In this document: in pieces, positions 14,226 through 25,028 of the stretch
How positions within the stretch are numbered: the first letter of the stretch is position 1
Layout: every line of letters begins with the position of its first letter
DNA from: Fistulifera solaris
Lineage: Eukaryota > Bacillariophyta > Bacillariophyceae > Naviculales > Stauroneidaceae
Direction of reading: 5' to 3'
DNA length: 64,000 nucleotides
Assembly (NCBI GenBank): GCA_030295235.1
Contig: AP026139.1
Coordinates: 620,001-684,000, forward strand
The notes under the pieces: model-generated
Seen by the model: the letters and a program-made list of their open reading frames with translations, nothing else
Told to the model about the DNA's origin: nothing
Database searches by the model: none
Translations under genes and position numbers: made by a program

Positions 14226-14747
14226 GATTCGCTATTTTTTGAAGAATCAATCTTCCAACGCGGAATGAAATGAAGGGGATGTGGTCGACTATTCAACGAA
14301 TGATGATGCGTAAATCATCTGCAAAAGGAGTTCGAAGTTGCGGTGCGTCGAGAAGATATACAAGTACGGACCGCAAATAAGCGGCTTGTCCATGGCGTTG
14401 ACAGGGTGCGCATTGCGCGTGAAAGGTCCACGTTGGAACCAGGCAAACAAACGCCAGCCGAACTTTTGTTATCCCGTGAAATTTTCTTCAGCAATAGCGT
14501 TGTCAAGCGTACTCAAAAACGCATACAAGCCTCTCTTAAATAATGGAGTGGTTGATGTCCGCAGATTTGAATTTAGCTCTAAGTAAGGAATACAAAGATG
14601 AGACTTAGAATTTTACTGTACCGATACGATCTCAGGACTTCAAGGAAGAGAAGCACAACAAGAACCGCCGGAACCCGTTTCGGGACTCTCGATGATTCAC
14701 GAAACAAGAGGGTCATTCAAGTTATCATTCTATAATTCTGCCATTTT
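14226..14747. other. Divergent promoter region
   Basis: Spacer between two divergent genes (plastid coiled-coil protein and sulfotransferase). I see no gene or clear repeat in it. Confidence 0.6.
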
Positions 14748-15676
14748 ATGATTTCGACCATGAGAATCCATGGAGCGCGGAAGCTACGCTTCTTCGTTTT
14801 AGGATTCCTTTTATTAGTCTTGCTCCGATCAGCTCTCTTGTTTCTTCAGGTGAATGATCAAACGGAAAGCGCACTAGCAGAAGCTTGGGAGCCCGATGAT
14901 ATCGTACACAACAACATCAACTCGACATATTCGAACGATGCCGCTCTATCAACAATCAATCGTTACCCATTGGATCAACTGAAAGTGCCCTACCCCATTT
15001 TACATGTTTCTCTCCCAAAAGTGGAACCACGAGCATATCGCGGTATTTCTATTGTGGCAATATTTGGACGGCACATACGTTTGCCAATACCATCGGCAAC
15101 ACACACAAACAGAAACAAATGCGCGTTGGGCACTGCTATCTCAACAATGTACAAGCAGGACGTCCTCCACTACAGGACTGTGGGAATTACAAAGTATGGA
15201 GTGATTTGGGACATCCCCGTGGAACTCCTTGCTACTATCCGTCGGTGCACGGTCTCGATGATTTTGTCCGAGCCTATCCGAATGCGACGATTCTTTTAGT
15301 GACACGGAACAGCACTGCTTGGAGTAACAGTGTATTGAAGTGGAAAAATGGAGACCTACTCCGAAAATGGCGAAGGTGTGACAAATTCCCTCATAAACAA
15401 TCTTCCGAACAGGATCTGGTGAAGTTTTATGAGTGGCATGCTCAAAGCATTCGAGATTTTGTTCAAAAACATCCATCCTTGACTTACGTCGAAGCGTCGC
15501 TAGAGGATGAAGATCTTGCCGATCAATTAGAAGCAAAGATTGGAGTGAACGCATCTTGTCTGGGTCATCATAACAGTCACGAGAAGCGGCTCAAACTAAA
15601 TCCCAAATTTCGTCAACAATACTTGGAGGAGCAAGCTCGTCTCAATCAAACGACTTTGAATGACCCGGAAGGTTGA
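14748..15676 (+). CDS. Sulfotransferase-like type II membrane protein
   Basis: Likely PAPS-dependent carbohydrate sulfotransferase of the secretory pathway. The N-terminus is a signal anchor (RFFVLGFLLLVLLRSALLF) after a short basic tail, the topology of Golgi sulfotransferases. The 5'-phosphosulfate loop is LPKSGTTSISRYF at about residue 90, and the 3'-phosphate-binding segment is LLVTRNSTAWSNSVLKW. About 309 aa. Between these the frame shifts once at the AAAA run at 15017-15020, exactly within the LPKSGTT motif; on either side the sequence is unbroken. Diatoms carry sulfated polysaccharides, which would fit the role, but the substrate cannot be read from the sequence. Confidence 0.8.
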
Positions 15677-15895
15677 ATAAGACCTCGACAGTGCAGGAGA
15701 GTCATACGAAGTTCATGACGACCAATTCTTTCATAATTCATAACATCTCATCACCAGAGAATATATCTCAATTCAGCGGTCTCGTTCAAACCTCTTTCGT
15801 TTTAATAACGAACTCAATACTGCACCAACCAATTACAAAAGACGATGGTTTATATTCGATACGTTAGAGGACTAAATAAAGCCTCAGAAGAATTT

Positions 15896-17628
15896 CTAGT
15901 TGCATGTTTGTATATAGTTTGAGACAGCATTCGTTCCATCAACTCCAATCAACTCATGACCGTGATACTCTTTCGCCTTGGCGGCGGTGTAACTCGTCAT
16001 GTGTCCGTAATATTTGCGAGCTAGGTCTACATTTAAGATGTCCTGACCCGTGATTGTTCCACGGCAATACGAAGTCTTACATCCACAGGTGAAGGGCTTC
16101 ATTTCGGGAAAGTAACCAACAAACGTTGCATAATCCATACAAATCTCTTCTCCGACGGCAATGCGTTTTTTGGCTACCACATTCAAACCAGAAGGAGCTT
16201 CCAACCAGCAGTTCGGATCACAACTATGATTGATAGGACGCCAATCATCCGGTTCGGGCGACCACATCCCGAACAATTCATCGGAAAGAGGCCAGCAATA
16301 CGCCCCGAAGTTGTCCCAGTTGCGCATATCAAAATCACTTTCACTGTCGTCATTGCGCTTTCGCCATTGCTGCAGAACACGCTGCTTGGACACAACATGT
16401 AGAGGCTTCTCCTCCAGATCAAAGATGAGATCTCCGGGCTCCAATTCCTTTGTCGCATAGATTCCCCACGATTCACGGAGCGGATCGTAACGCGCTTCCG
16501 AAACCTGCGCATTGCGCTTTTCCCAGAGACGACGCGCGACTTCGACTTGATTCAAAATGAAAGTCGCGTGGGCTGCAACGGGATCCATTTTATCCAAGAT
16601 AAAGTCCGCCGAACCGTAAAAGCCCTCTGGATAAAAGACTCCGCAATTGGGATTGATCTCTAAAAAGACGAGTTTCTCTCCCGAAAGATCGGATCGAACG
16701 TCCAATCGACCGTATCCCCGTCCTCCGATGGCGGCAAAGACTTTACAAGCCAATGTTTTCAATCGCTCGGCCAAGTCCGGATCGCGCACGTTCGTCCAGG
16801 TAATGTTGTCGTAGTCGACCCACTTCAAGTTGTAATGCTTGAAGTCTTCGCCTTCACCAAAGCGACATTCGACCGGCTCGTACGCCACGACTTCAATCGT
16901 CTCCCTGACTACTGGGTGCTTGTGCCACGAGAACCGTGAATTCCCGCCCGACGATGAATTCTTCCACCAAGCAACCTCCATAGGTTTCCAGCATGCGCTG
17001 ACACTGCTTTTCCAAATCATGGACATTGTGCACTTTTGATTCTTTCGTGAGACCGACACTTGCGTAACTAGAAAAATGTTTCACCAACAATGGGAACGAC
17101 AAAGGCTCCGATGATGCACTGTACTCGGTCACGAGTTGACGCAAATCATCATGATGGTAGACAAACCGCCAGGCGGGAACGCTGACACCACACGCGAGGG
17201 CTACTTGCTTCATCTGCATCCGCGTCGGCTCAAAGAAAGACATGCCGGCTCCCGTGAATGGAACATTGAGTTTATCTTCCAGCAAGCTAAAGAAAAAATG
17301 ACGAGAATTGTTGAGAAAAAAGTTGGCAATGCGCCAGACACGACGACCGCAATACTTACTCGACGACTTGAATTCCTACCGACGGTTCATCCCATGCTCC
17401 ATCGCACAAATTGATGAAGCAATCAATTTCTTTCTCTTGAAAACGCCGCGCCAACGCAATTAGTGTTCGCGCGTAGTTGTGCGGCGTCAACGACACAACT
17501 TGGACGTCAATGTTTTCGTATCCCGCCCGCTGCAAATGCTGCTGAATGTCTGCGGGAGGATCGTTTTCATCATATTCGCATCCTTTCTTGTCGGATGTCA
17601 ATACGCAAAGGCGTTTCGGTAATGACAT
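15896..17628 (-). CDS. ATP-grasp ligase-like / SET-domain fusion protein
   Basis: An unusual two-domain protein of about 552 aa. Residues 1 to about 340 look like a D-Ala-D-Ala-ligase-type ATP-grasp enzyme: MSLPKRLCVLTSDKK, CFINLCDGAWDEPSVG, KLNVPFTGAGMSFFEPTR, FPLLVKHFSSYASVGL, CLVEEFIVGREFTVLVAQAP, GYGRLDVRSDLSG and FLEINPNCGVFYPEG (metal-binding ExN). Residues about 365-500 form a SET domain (WGIYATKELEPGDLIFDLEE, NHSCDPNCWLEA, VGEEICMDYATF) with a Cys-rich post-SET (FTCGCKTSYCRG). Exon 1 is 17628-17360, the intron is 17287-17359, and the rest is one exon. I chose the ATG at 17628 because further upstream the frame runs through a (TC)n repeat. One extra base in CCC near 16915 interrupts the ATP-grasp part. 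SET suggests protein-lysine methylation; the ligase substrate is unknown. Confidence 0.88.
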
Positions 17629-18519
17629 GATTGTTACAAAAGGAGGAGAGGAGATTGAAAGGACAAGAAGAAGAGTCAAAGAGAGAGAGAGAGAGACGAA
17701 TGATGATTGAATTCTTCCGCAGCAGACGGTCAAACGCTGCGCGACACGGCATTGGTGAAAAACAGAGACTGAGAAAATCTGCGCAGTGATTTCGAGCGGA
17801 AGGAAAAGAAAGGGATTCATTCTGTGTTCTTTCGAACCTGGTATTTGTTTTGTTCTTCACGGGAACTCTTTTCCGACGAACGACGACCTCGTGCTTTCGC
17901 GCCAAAATGCAGTCACGGATGGACTTCGTCCGTAATTGTTTGGACGTATATTTTATGCAAATAAGTGAGCGCCCTTTTCGACGCTCAACAGCAACAGGGG
18001 CTTTTCAATAATTCATTCGTCTGCAGTTAGAATAGTTCGCTGTGCAAAGTTAATGGGCACCGGCAGACTTTCGCTGACAGTCGCCGTCGTATGCCTCACT
18101 ACGCCTCGCGCTAATATTCTATTTCATTAAGCCGCATCCACCGAAACAATTCATTTCGAATGTATAAACCAATTTCCTACCCTGGAAAGATCGTGATGCT
18201 TCTCGCGCTGATGCGTTGCGGTTGCCGTATATACTTGTTGCGTTAAAACATATATCGCATTTCATGGTCGACGCGATGAGATGACGGAGACGAACGATCG
18301 TCTTCGGACCGCTGTGACATCAAAACACTTCGGTGCGAATTGCTTGCGTTGCGAGTACCAGGTAAGTGCGTCGACGGAAAAATGATTCTTCGATGAGTAA
18401 CGATATTATTTGATGCAAATAGAAGCCTTTGAATGATAGTTTTGCTGTAAATACATCAATCAATCCCTTTCACTTGTTGTTCAAATTTTATTTTGGCTTC
18501 CGAAACATATCGTCGCAAA
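17629..18519. other. Divergent promoter region ATP-grasp/SET and cytidine deaminase
   Basis: Spacer of about 890 bp with a (GA)8 microsatellite at 17681-17696 close to the ATP-grasp/SET start, read as (TC)8 in its 5' UTR. I see nothing else that can be supported. Confidence 0.6.
17681..17696. repeat. (GA)8 microsatellite
   Basis: Eight GA units in the 5' leader of the ATP-grasp/SET gene. Confidence 0.9.
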
Positions 18520-19545
18520 ATGAATTCGTCTTCTACATCTTCGTCACCATCTTCGACTCTGCTGATTTCATCCGCTCTTTTTGTCTTCTCTTGTCTCTTC
18601 GCACGGCGATCAATCAAGGATGACAGCAACGACGACTCCACCCTGTTGAGAAAGGCTCATTCACTTCGATTGAGTCTCAGTAAGCCGCCTCTTAGTCAGT
18701 TCCGTGTCGTCGCCATCCTGGTCACAGAACGAAAGGAACTCATTTTTGGAACGAATGTGGAATCCTACGGCAGTTTGACCAACACGCTCTGTGCCGAACG
18801 AGCGGCATGTTCGCAATACATCTTACAATACCCCGATCAAGAGACACGCCCCTTCATTTCAACCATTTACATTGTTTCCGACGCCGATGTCCCCATTTCG
18901 CCGGGATGTTTGTGTCGCGAATTCTTGTCGGGACAAAATCTTAGTGCTTCCCAAACGAGAATTGTCATGCAATCCGCGGATACTTCTTCAAAAACGTGGG
19001 TGAGTTGCCTGCAGGAACTGTTCCCTCGACCGTCCCTCTACAATCGCTTAAATATTCAGCAGCAGTTGGAACTCGGAACAGCCTTGTCATTGCAACAACC
19101 ATTCTCGGGTCAATCGGTGGGGAGTCTTTCGCAGCAAGATGTATTGAATTTATGGAATACCGCGTGGGAGGCTGCGAAAAGTGATGTACGTGACAAAGTC
19201 TTTCCGATGCATTACGGTGCCGCCGCACTCATTCGAGTCGATGACGGAATTCATCGTTTGGTAAGTGCGTGTGCCTTAAAGGCCGTAGAATACGGGTCCA
19301 GTCAAGATGCTTTGTGTCAGTTGTGGACTTTGGTATCGAAACAACTGGAGCAGATCACGGCGGTAATTCTGGTCGATCAATTTGGTTTACTGCACACTCC
19401 CGCGGCCGTGGCACGGTCGATCTGGGCCGAGTATGGAGGTGGAAGTGTGCCTATAATTTTGTACAAGTACGACAACACACCCAAGGCCGAATTGGAAGCG
19501 GTTCCGATGGAATCTTTAGCACCGTATGTGCCCAAAATTTGGTAA
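18520..19545 (+). CDS. Cytidine deaminase, two-domain, membrane-anchored
   Basis: Zinc-dependent deamination of cytidine/deoxycytidine to uridine forms, pyrimidine salvage. The zinc and catalytic motif is TLCAERAA (C-A-E) with PGCLCREFL (PxxCxxxL type), about residues 95-150. The C-terminal half (from about 220, FPMHYGAAALIRVDDG ... CALKAVEYGSS) is a second cytidine-deaminase-like domain that has lost the zinc ligands, as in the two-domain E. coli and plant enzymes. The first ATG is at 18520. Residues 10-30 (LLISSALFVFSCLFARRS) form a hydrophobic segment, so the protein may be membrane-anchored or organelle-targeted. Single exon, 341 aa, no frame break. Confidence 0.9.
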   Translation: MNSSSTSSSPSSTLLISSALFVFSCLFARRSIKDDSNDDSTLLRKAHSLRLSLSKPPLSQFRVVAILVTERKELIFGTNVESYGSLTNTLCAERAACSQYILQYPDQETRPFISTIYIVSDADVPISPGCLCREFLSGQNLSASQTRIVMQSADTSSKTWVSCLQELFPRPSLYNRLNIQQQLELGTALSLQQPFSGQSVGSLSQQDVLNLWNTAWEAAKSDVRDKVFPMHYGAAALIRVDDGIHRLVSACALKAVEYGSSQDALCQLWTLVSKQLEQITAVILVDQFGLLHTPAAVARSIWAEYGGGSVPIILYKYDNTPKAELEAVPMESLAPYVPKIW

Positions 19546-20328
19546 TTAGAACGACGATATTGTGATTTTGCGCGCGATTTCATTCAATCCAAGAACTAGA
19601 CTAGATTATAGATAAAGTAATCCTGATACGAATCATGTATCTACTTAATTAGAAGCCACATCAGAGCTCAGCTATTGTTGATTGCCGGCTTGCGTAGCAA
19701 CAGAAAGAAATGCATAATCGACAACTGGGGTGCTTCGCTACCCTGTTTTCTTTTGTTTTGGGGGCGTTGTGGAACCTGTTCTTCTTTCCTTGTCGCTTTT
19801 CGTCATGCGGTGGCTGTGGCATTTTTCCGTGATCGTGAGGACTTCCTCCTTCGGGTGGTTGGCAGTGAACATAGCGCTTTCATCACACTACGAGCAAAGC
19901 ACGCATAAAAGGCACGGCAGTTTCCGAGCGAACAAGTATGTTGTCTTCATTCTGGATCCCGGAAAGGAACACAAAACTTCCAATAGAAATTTTGGTTTTG
20001 GTTTGGATGGAACCTGTATGATAGTGATTTCAAGTTGTTAATCCGCGAGGATTTACGACGTGAAGACTCGAAAAGATATACAAGTAGCTATGATGATTGT
20101 GTTGAGCGTCATGATTTTCATGGACAACTACAAAGTAGTAGTAAATTGTTATTTTTGACGCAGAACGACGTCACCGGTCGTGCGAAGGACGTACCAGAGC
20201 TCAAGCGCAAAACGCCAAAAACAAGAATGAAAGCAATAATGAGCGATCATGAGCAATCATTTAGAATGATACCAGTCGATGATTCATAGAATAAATAATC
20301 AGGATCGAGAGCTGAGTTTTATGAAAGC
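19546..20328. other. Intergenic, upstream of AIM24-like gene
   Basis: About 780 bp. Open frames here have no recognisable domains, and I see no repeat. It should include the promoter of the downstream mitochondrial gene. Confidence 0.55.
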
Positions 20329-21717
20329 ATGATGCCTTCAACTGCACTACGATCTTCCGTTCGAATCGCATCACGATGTCGAAAGCTGCGGTACCTATCG
20401 ACGGTTCCGGCTCCTCGTCCCGAAGCGCCACTTTCCACACAACGAATTGATCTACAAGTGGCCGCCAAAATTGAAGGAGAAGAATCACAGATTGTTACAG
20501 TTGAATTGCGAAAAGGTGAAAAGCTACGGGCGGAGTCGGCGTCGATGATTTATATGACGGAAGGTACGAGCGAATCGTCGTTCTTGATGCGGCCTTGGCG
20601 TGATTCTCTTACAGCAGAAGTACTATTTGCTTCATCCAGGCGTGGAATTTGATACAAACTTGGGAGAAGGCGGAACATTTAGTCGATGGATGACTGGGCA
20701 AAATGTATTTCTTACCGACTTTGTTTACAATGGAGAGAACAAAGGGACAGTTGCTCTCGGAACTGACTTTCCTTCCAAAATAATACGACTTTCACTGGAC
20801 GATTTACCGGAAAACACACTCATCTGTCAGCGTGGCGCGTATTTGGCAAGTAATCCTGGTGTGGCGATCGAAATGGAATTCACCAAAAGCTTGAAAGCTG
20901 GTTTCTTTGGTGGCCAAGGGTTCATATTACAAAAACTATCCGGGGAGGGCGACGTTCTCGTCAAAGGAGGTGGAACGGTTGTTGTGCAAGATCTAAAGCC
21001 AGGAGAGATACTGCGTGTGTCATCTGGTAGTATTGTAGCTTTTGAAAGGACAATCGAGTACGATGTACAAATGATGCCAGGGATTAAGAATGTCATGTTT
21101 GGAGGCGAAGGTCTCTTTATTACCTCATTAAAAGGCCCTGGTCGAGTATGGCTTCAGGGTATGCCACCGGATCGAATGATTGCTGAAATTGCTAGACGAG
21201 TTCCGTCGGGTGGCCCAGGGATTGGTATTCCAATTGGAGTGGGAGGAGGAGGTAGCAGTACGGAAGATGCTGGTGATGCTTCGTCCGGCGATGATAGTGC
21301 CGCAGATGCTGTAGCAGCGACAGACGCTTCGATTCAGTCTGAAAGATTGGCTACAGTTGCTACAAGTGGGCAGTCAGGAGATACAAACTCACCCTCTAGC
21401 TTGTTTGGAGACGCTGCCCTGAAGATACTGTTGCTAAACGAATGGAGAGCGACACCGATACATTTGGTACTGACGACTCGTTCTCGACGTCTTCTACCGA
21501 ACCGACATTCAGCGATTCTGATTTTGCGTCGTCCGAGTATAACGAACCGACATTTGATGAGGTAGAGATGAAGGATGATGGTTTTGCTAATGAAGAACTT
21601 TCCAGCTTTGATGATGAGACGAGCACTGAAGGGCTGGCAGACACAGTGTCCGAAGATAGTGGATCAAGCGTTCTAGGCACTCTCTGGGATCTTTTCATGG
21701 GCGGCCGCGATGATTAG
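20329..21717 (+). CDS. AIM24 / TIGR00266-type mitochondrial protein with acidic tail
   Basis: Member of the AIM24 family, in yeast an inner-membrane protein supporting cristae organisation. An N-terminal basic Arg/Ser-rich presequence (SSVRIASRCRKLRYLSTV) indicates a mitochondrion. Exon 1 (20329-20563) ends ASMIYMTEG; after a 76-nt intron (20564-20639) the protein continues VEFDTNLGEGGTFSRWMTG. The beta-rich AIM24 fold follows: GQNVFLTDFVYNG, QRGAYLASNPGVAIEMEF, GFFGGQGFILQKL, GEILRVSSGSIVAFE and NVMFGGEGLFITSLKGPG. After a Gly-rich linker (GGPGIGIPIGVGGGG) there is a long acidic Ser/Asp/Glu tail, not usual in the family. One missing base near 21421 shifts the frame into this tail, which then runs to 21717. 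About 437 aa. Confidence 0.88.
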
Positions 21718-21761
21718 TTAGATAACAACAACGCAATCGACCAAAATGTAAGGATTTAAGC

Positions 21762-22791
21762 CTATTGAATGATTAACGTCTTATGTTCCCACCCGTACAA
21801 AGCTTTGTGATTATCGAAGAGTTCCTGCATGGCATTGATGAGTTTCTCTTGATACTTTTGAATGAGTTCGGGGGATGGATCGTCGCATTTCTCCGTTGGA
21901 ATGGCTTTTCCCTTGACTCCAAAGATAGGTACACGGTAGGGAATGGGTAAATAGTAACGACCATAAATGAGAATAATGGCAAACCCTAGCTTCCGACTAA
22001 GATTTTCCACTCCACTAAACCACCAAGACAGCAGAACCTGTGTATTTCCAAAGACATAACAAGGAACTAGATCGGCACCGGTCCGCAATGCCAATTTGAT
22101 GAGACCCACGCGCTCTTTCAACAAAATGACTTCTTCATCTCCGTGCACAAAGACTTCCGCGACACCCCCCGTCGAAATTCCAATCGTGTACGGATACTGT
22201 TCGAGTTGTTGTTGCGCCGTATGTCGATCCGCATCGACCACTCCGAGACTGCGCAAAATTTGTTTGAAGAGAGGAGGACGGAGGGCCGCACTACTGGCGA
22301 GTCCAATGAAATGATGACCGGAAAGACTCGGCCACGCGAGCATACTTAGAATATTGCCGTATCTGTCAAGCCGAAAGTAAGCATGGTGAGTGAGTCTACC
22401 GTCTACCAGGTACCTAGTGTCACAATCGAGCGCGCTGACCTTTCAGTACTTACGGAAAGACTCCATGGGGCGGTGCTACTAATATTTGGGGTCGTTGGTT
22501 GAGGTTGACGCCAACGGGGTCGTGTGTCATAATGGGGTCATCGTAGGCAAAGCGGAATGAAAAATACTTGGCAATGAGATGTGCGAGTTGACTGTGCAAT
22601 GTCGCCGGGACGAAGGCTTGCGGCAAGATCGCCAAAGGTAGTAAACCCATCAGAAGATACGCAAACGCGCGTGTGATATTCCCCAACACAAAATATCCCA
22701 CCAGTGCCGTGACAATGGGGATGGTAATGGCACCATTGGGTACACCAAACGCCAGAAAGAGGACACAGATAGCTTCTTCCCACCATTTCAT
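21762..22791 (-). CDS. DGAT2-family diacylglycerol acyltransferase
   Basis: ER enzyme of the DGAT2/MOGAT family: acyl-CoA plus diacylglycerol (or a related acceptor) to triacylglycerol. Exon 1 (22791-22454) has two N-terminal membrane segments and the active-site region ILVAPPHGVFP, where the usual HPHG is PPHG. After a 91-nt intron (22363-22453), exon 2 continues YGNILSMLAWP, GISTGGVAEVFVHGDEEVIL (family block GGxxE), LKERVGLIKLALRTGADLVP and a C-terminal GKAIPTEKCDDPSPELIQKY. The exons join in phase to 312 aa, on the short side for the family. Diatoms have several DGAT2 copies with different acyl preferences; I cannot say which this is. It shares a divergent promoter with the nucleotide-sugar-type transporter. 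Confidence 0.92.
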
Positions 22792-23468
22792 CGGTTCTAC
22801 TTTAAGGACTAGTTCCTTGGTGACTTTGTCGATCGGAATGGATGCTGCTTGACGCTTTTCGGGGCTTTTTCGAGAGAGCGACTTTCTCGGCTAACGAAAG
22901 CCCGCAAAAGTCTAAGAAGCCAGCTTGTGATTTCTTCATGATCTTCATGATCGCTTGGAATAATGACTGAAGTAGAAAACAATACCGGCTATTTATTCAC
23001 CAGAATGCAGTCCAGGATCTCTCTAGAATCTTCACTTTGACTGAACAATAGCGAGGAACGCAAAATATTGCTCCGTACCAGTACTCCGTATCATGACGAA
23101 AAAAGGAAGAAAAACGGATCGCGGAACAACATCGCAAGTACGATGTCTTAGCACAAAACGTGCTGAATTACTTGTTCATATCGCACCAACACTCCTCATT
23201 ATGCCGTTGGCGTTTTACGTTTACGTTAACAAGAGTCTGACGTTGGACAGACGCCAATGCCAGTGGTCGTTCTAGTTGTTGTTCCAACACGCGCAACAAG
23301 TTGCAATGCGCCTTTTTCTTATTGTTGTGTTGTTGTTGTGAGCTTGAGAACGTTTGACGCCTTCATTTCTTGTTTATTTGTCAACGCACTGCTAATTCGA
23401 TAGTTGCACCCGAATCAGTTGATTCGTTCGTTCGGCAGTTTATTTTTGAATACAACATAAAAGCAACA
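22792..23468. other. Divergent promoter region DGAT2 / SLC35B-like
   Basis: Spacer with a 17-bp motif CGTACCAGTACTCCGTA at 23074-23090 that recurs exactly at 37999-38015. Otherwise nothing clear. Confidence 0.55.
23074..23090. promoter_or_regulatory. Repeated upstream motif, copy 1
   Basis: CGTACCAGTACTCCGTA, identical to 37999-38015. This copy lies about 380 bp upstream of the SLC35B-like start. Role unknown. Confidence 0.35.
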
Positions 23469-24858
23469 ATGCCCCCCGTCAAAGTGATCACAGCGGGAGG
23501 AGCCGCCAACTCCTCCAAATCTCGCAAACCGCTCGCACAGACGGTACAAAATGAACTGGATTTTGCTACAAAACTGGAAATGGAACAATCCGACTCGGAC
23601 ACACACGCCGATCCGCTTCATCCACGACACGCGGCGTATCACGATGACCCGCAACAACACATATCATCATCATCATCATCGCAGTATTCCGACAATCTTC
23701 CTCTAATGAAACAAGGACCACCGCCGGATCATCATCATCATACACATACTGAGATTCCGCACGATTATTCTTCGAAACTCGATCTCATTTGGTTAATCGT
23801 ATGCTTTTTTGGGATCATGGCGTCCTTTGTTTGCTACGGTTTGTTGATGGAATACACAACATCGGGCGGACGAGAATTGCACGAACTTTCCTTTTTGTTT
23901 GTCACTTCGGCCCTGTATACCATCACGGCCGCCGCAGGTCGTTATGTACGCGATGAAACACCGACGACCATTCCTCCGGGACGGTTTGCGGTCTTGGGTT
24001 TGACCAGTATGGGGAGTACCTTTTGTTCGGTGCGGTCCTTGCGGTACGTGCGTTAAAGAAGATGATATTACGATTTGTGTCGTCCTTCTCACCCCAATTC
24101 CGGATAGATACGTCATTTATCCCATCCAAGTTTTAGCCAAGAGTTGTAAACCTGTTCCAGTCATGTTAATGGGTACGTTGATGGGCAAACGGTATCCTTT
24201 ACGCAAATACATCAATGTGGTCATGATCGTCCTCGGTGTGGCCATGTTCATGGGTGGTGGTGATTCCAAGCACAAAGGCAGTGATTCCGACGCCTCGCCC
24301 AAGCAAATGATTGGTATCGTCTTGCTGTTCATTTCCTTGTGTTTCGACGGTGGCACCGGCGCGTATGAAGACAAACTCATGAGCGTCCATTCCGTCCAGC
24401 CATTTGATCTCATGTACAATATTCAACTGGGAAAAACGATTCTCGCGGGTATTGGCTTGCTCGTCTTGAATCAATTGCACATCTTCATACAAATGGTGCA
24501 AGAAATGGGTTTTTTGTTGGTGGCATTGGGATTGAGTGGTGCCCTGGGCCAAGTCTTTATCTTTGTGACGATTGCCAAGTTTGGTGCGCTAACGTGCAGT
24601 ATTATCGGATTGGCACGGAAGGTCACCACGTTGGTGGCCAGTATTTACTTTTATGGTCACGCATTGAATGCCGTACAATCCGCCGGTTTGTTTGTCAGCG
24701 TAGCCTCCATGGTCATGAACTTTTGGGGAAAGAAGAGCAAGAAAGAGGGTCACGGCGGTGAGAGCAGTGGCGCGGTTCCGGAAGAAATGGAAAAGATACT
24801 GGTAGAAGAACACGATGACGAAGAAGGAGGAGATGTAGAGCTCCCAACACAGCGGTAA
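23469..24858 (+). CDS. UAA/SLC35B1-type nucleotide(-sugar) transporter
   Basis: Multi-spanning member of the UAA transporter family, closest in motif to SLC35B1, which exchanges nucleotides or nucleotide sugars across ER/Golgi membranes. After a hydrophilic N-terminal extension of about 100 residues (His- and Ser-rich) come about ten membrane helices. The exon junction rebuilds the family hallmark RYVIYPIQVLAKSCKPVPVM followed by LMGTLMGKRYPLRKY. Exon 1 is 23469-24043, the intron 24044-24107 (64 nt) and exon 2 24108-24858, in phase to 441 aa. The ATG at 23469 is the first in frame. Later segments include ISLCFDGGTGAYEDKLM and KFGALTCSIIGLARKVTTLV. No frame break. The transported substrate cannot be decided here. 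Confidence 0.9.
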
Positions 24859-25028
24859 CAGACAATATAAATTAATACCGCCTCGTGTATTACGTGTTGG
24901 GCGTTCAATAATACAAAATGAAACTATGCTAACAGAAACATGCTGGGAACGAAAATGTAGGTCTAGTTTTAGTCGGAGGAAAGAGCATGCGATTATTAGT
25001 CTTTATACATGTCGAAGGGACACTAGCT

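Noticed and set aside
17629-17820. N-terminal extension of the ATP-grasp/SET protein
   Set aside because: It would run through the (TC)8 repeat as a Ser-Leu tract; the ATG at 17628 starts the ATP-grasp fold directly.
19730-20041. A 103-codon open frame between the deaminase and AIM24-like genes
   Set aside because: No recognisable domain and competing frames of similar size; not supported.
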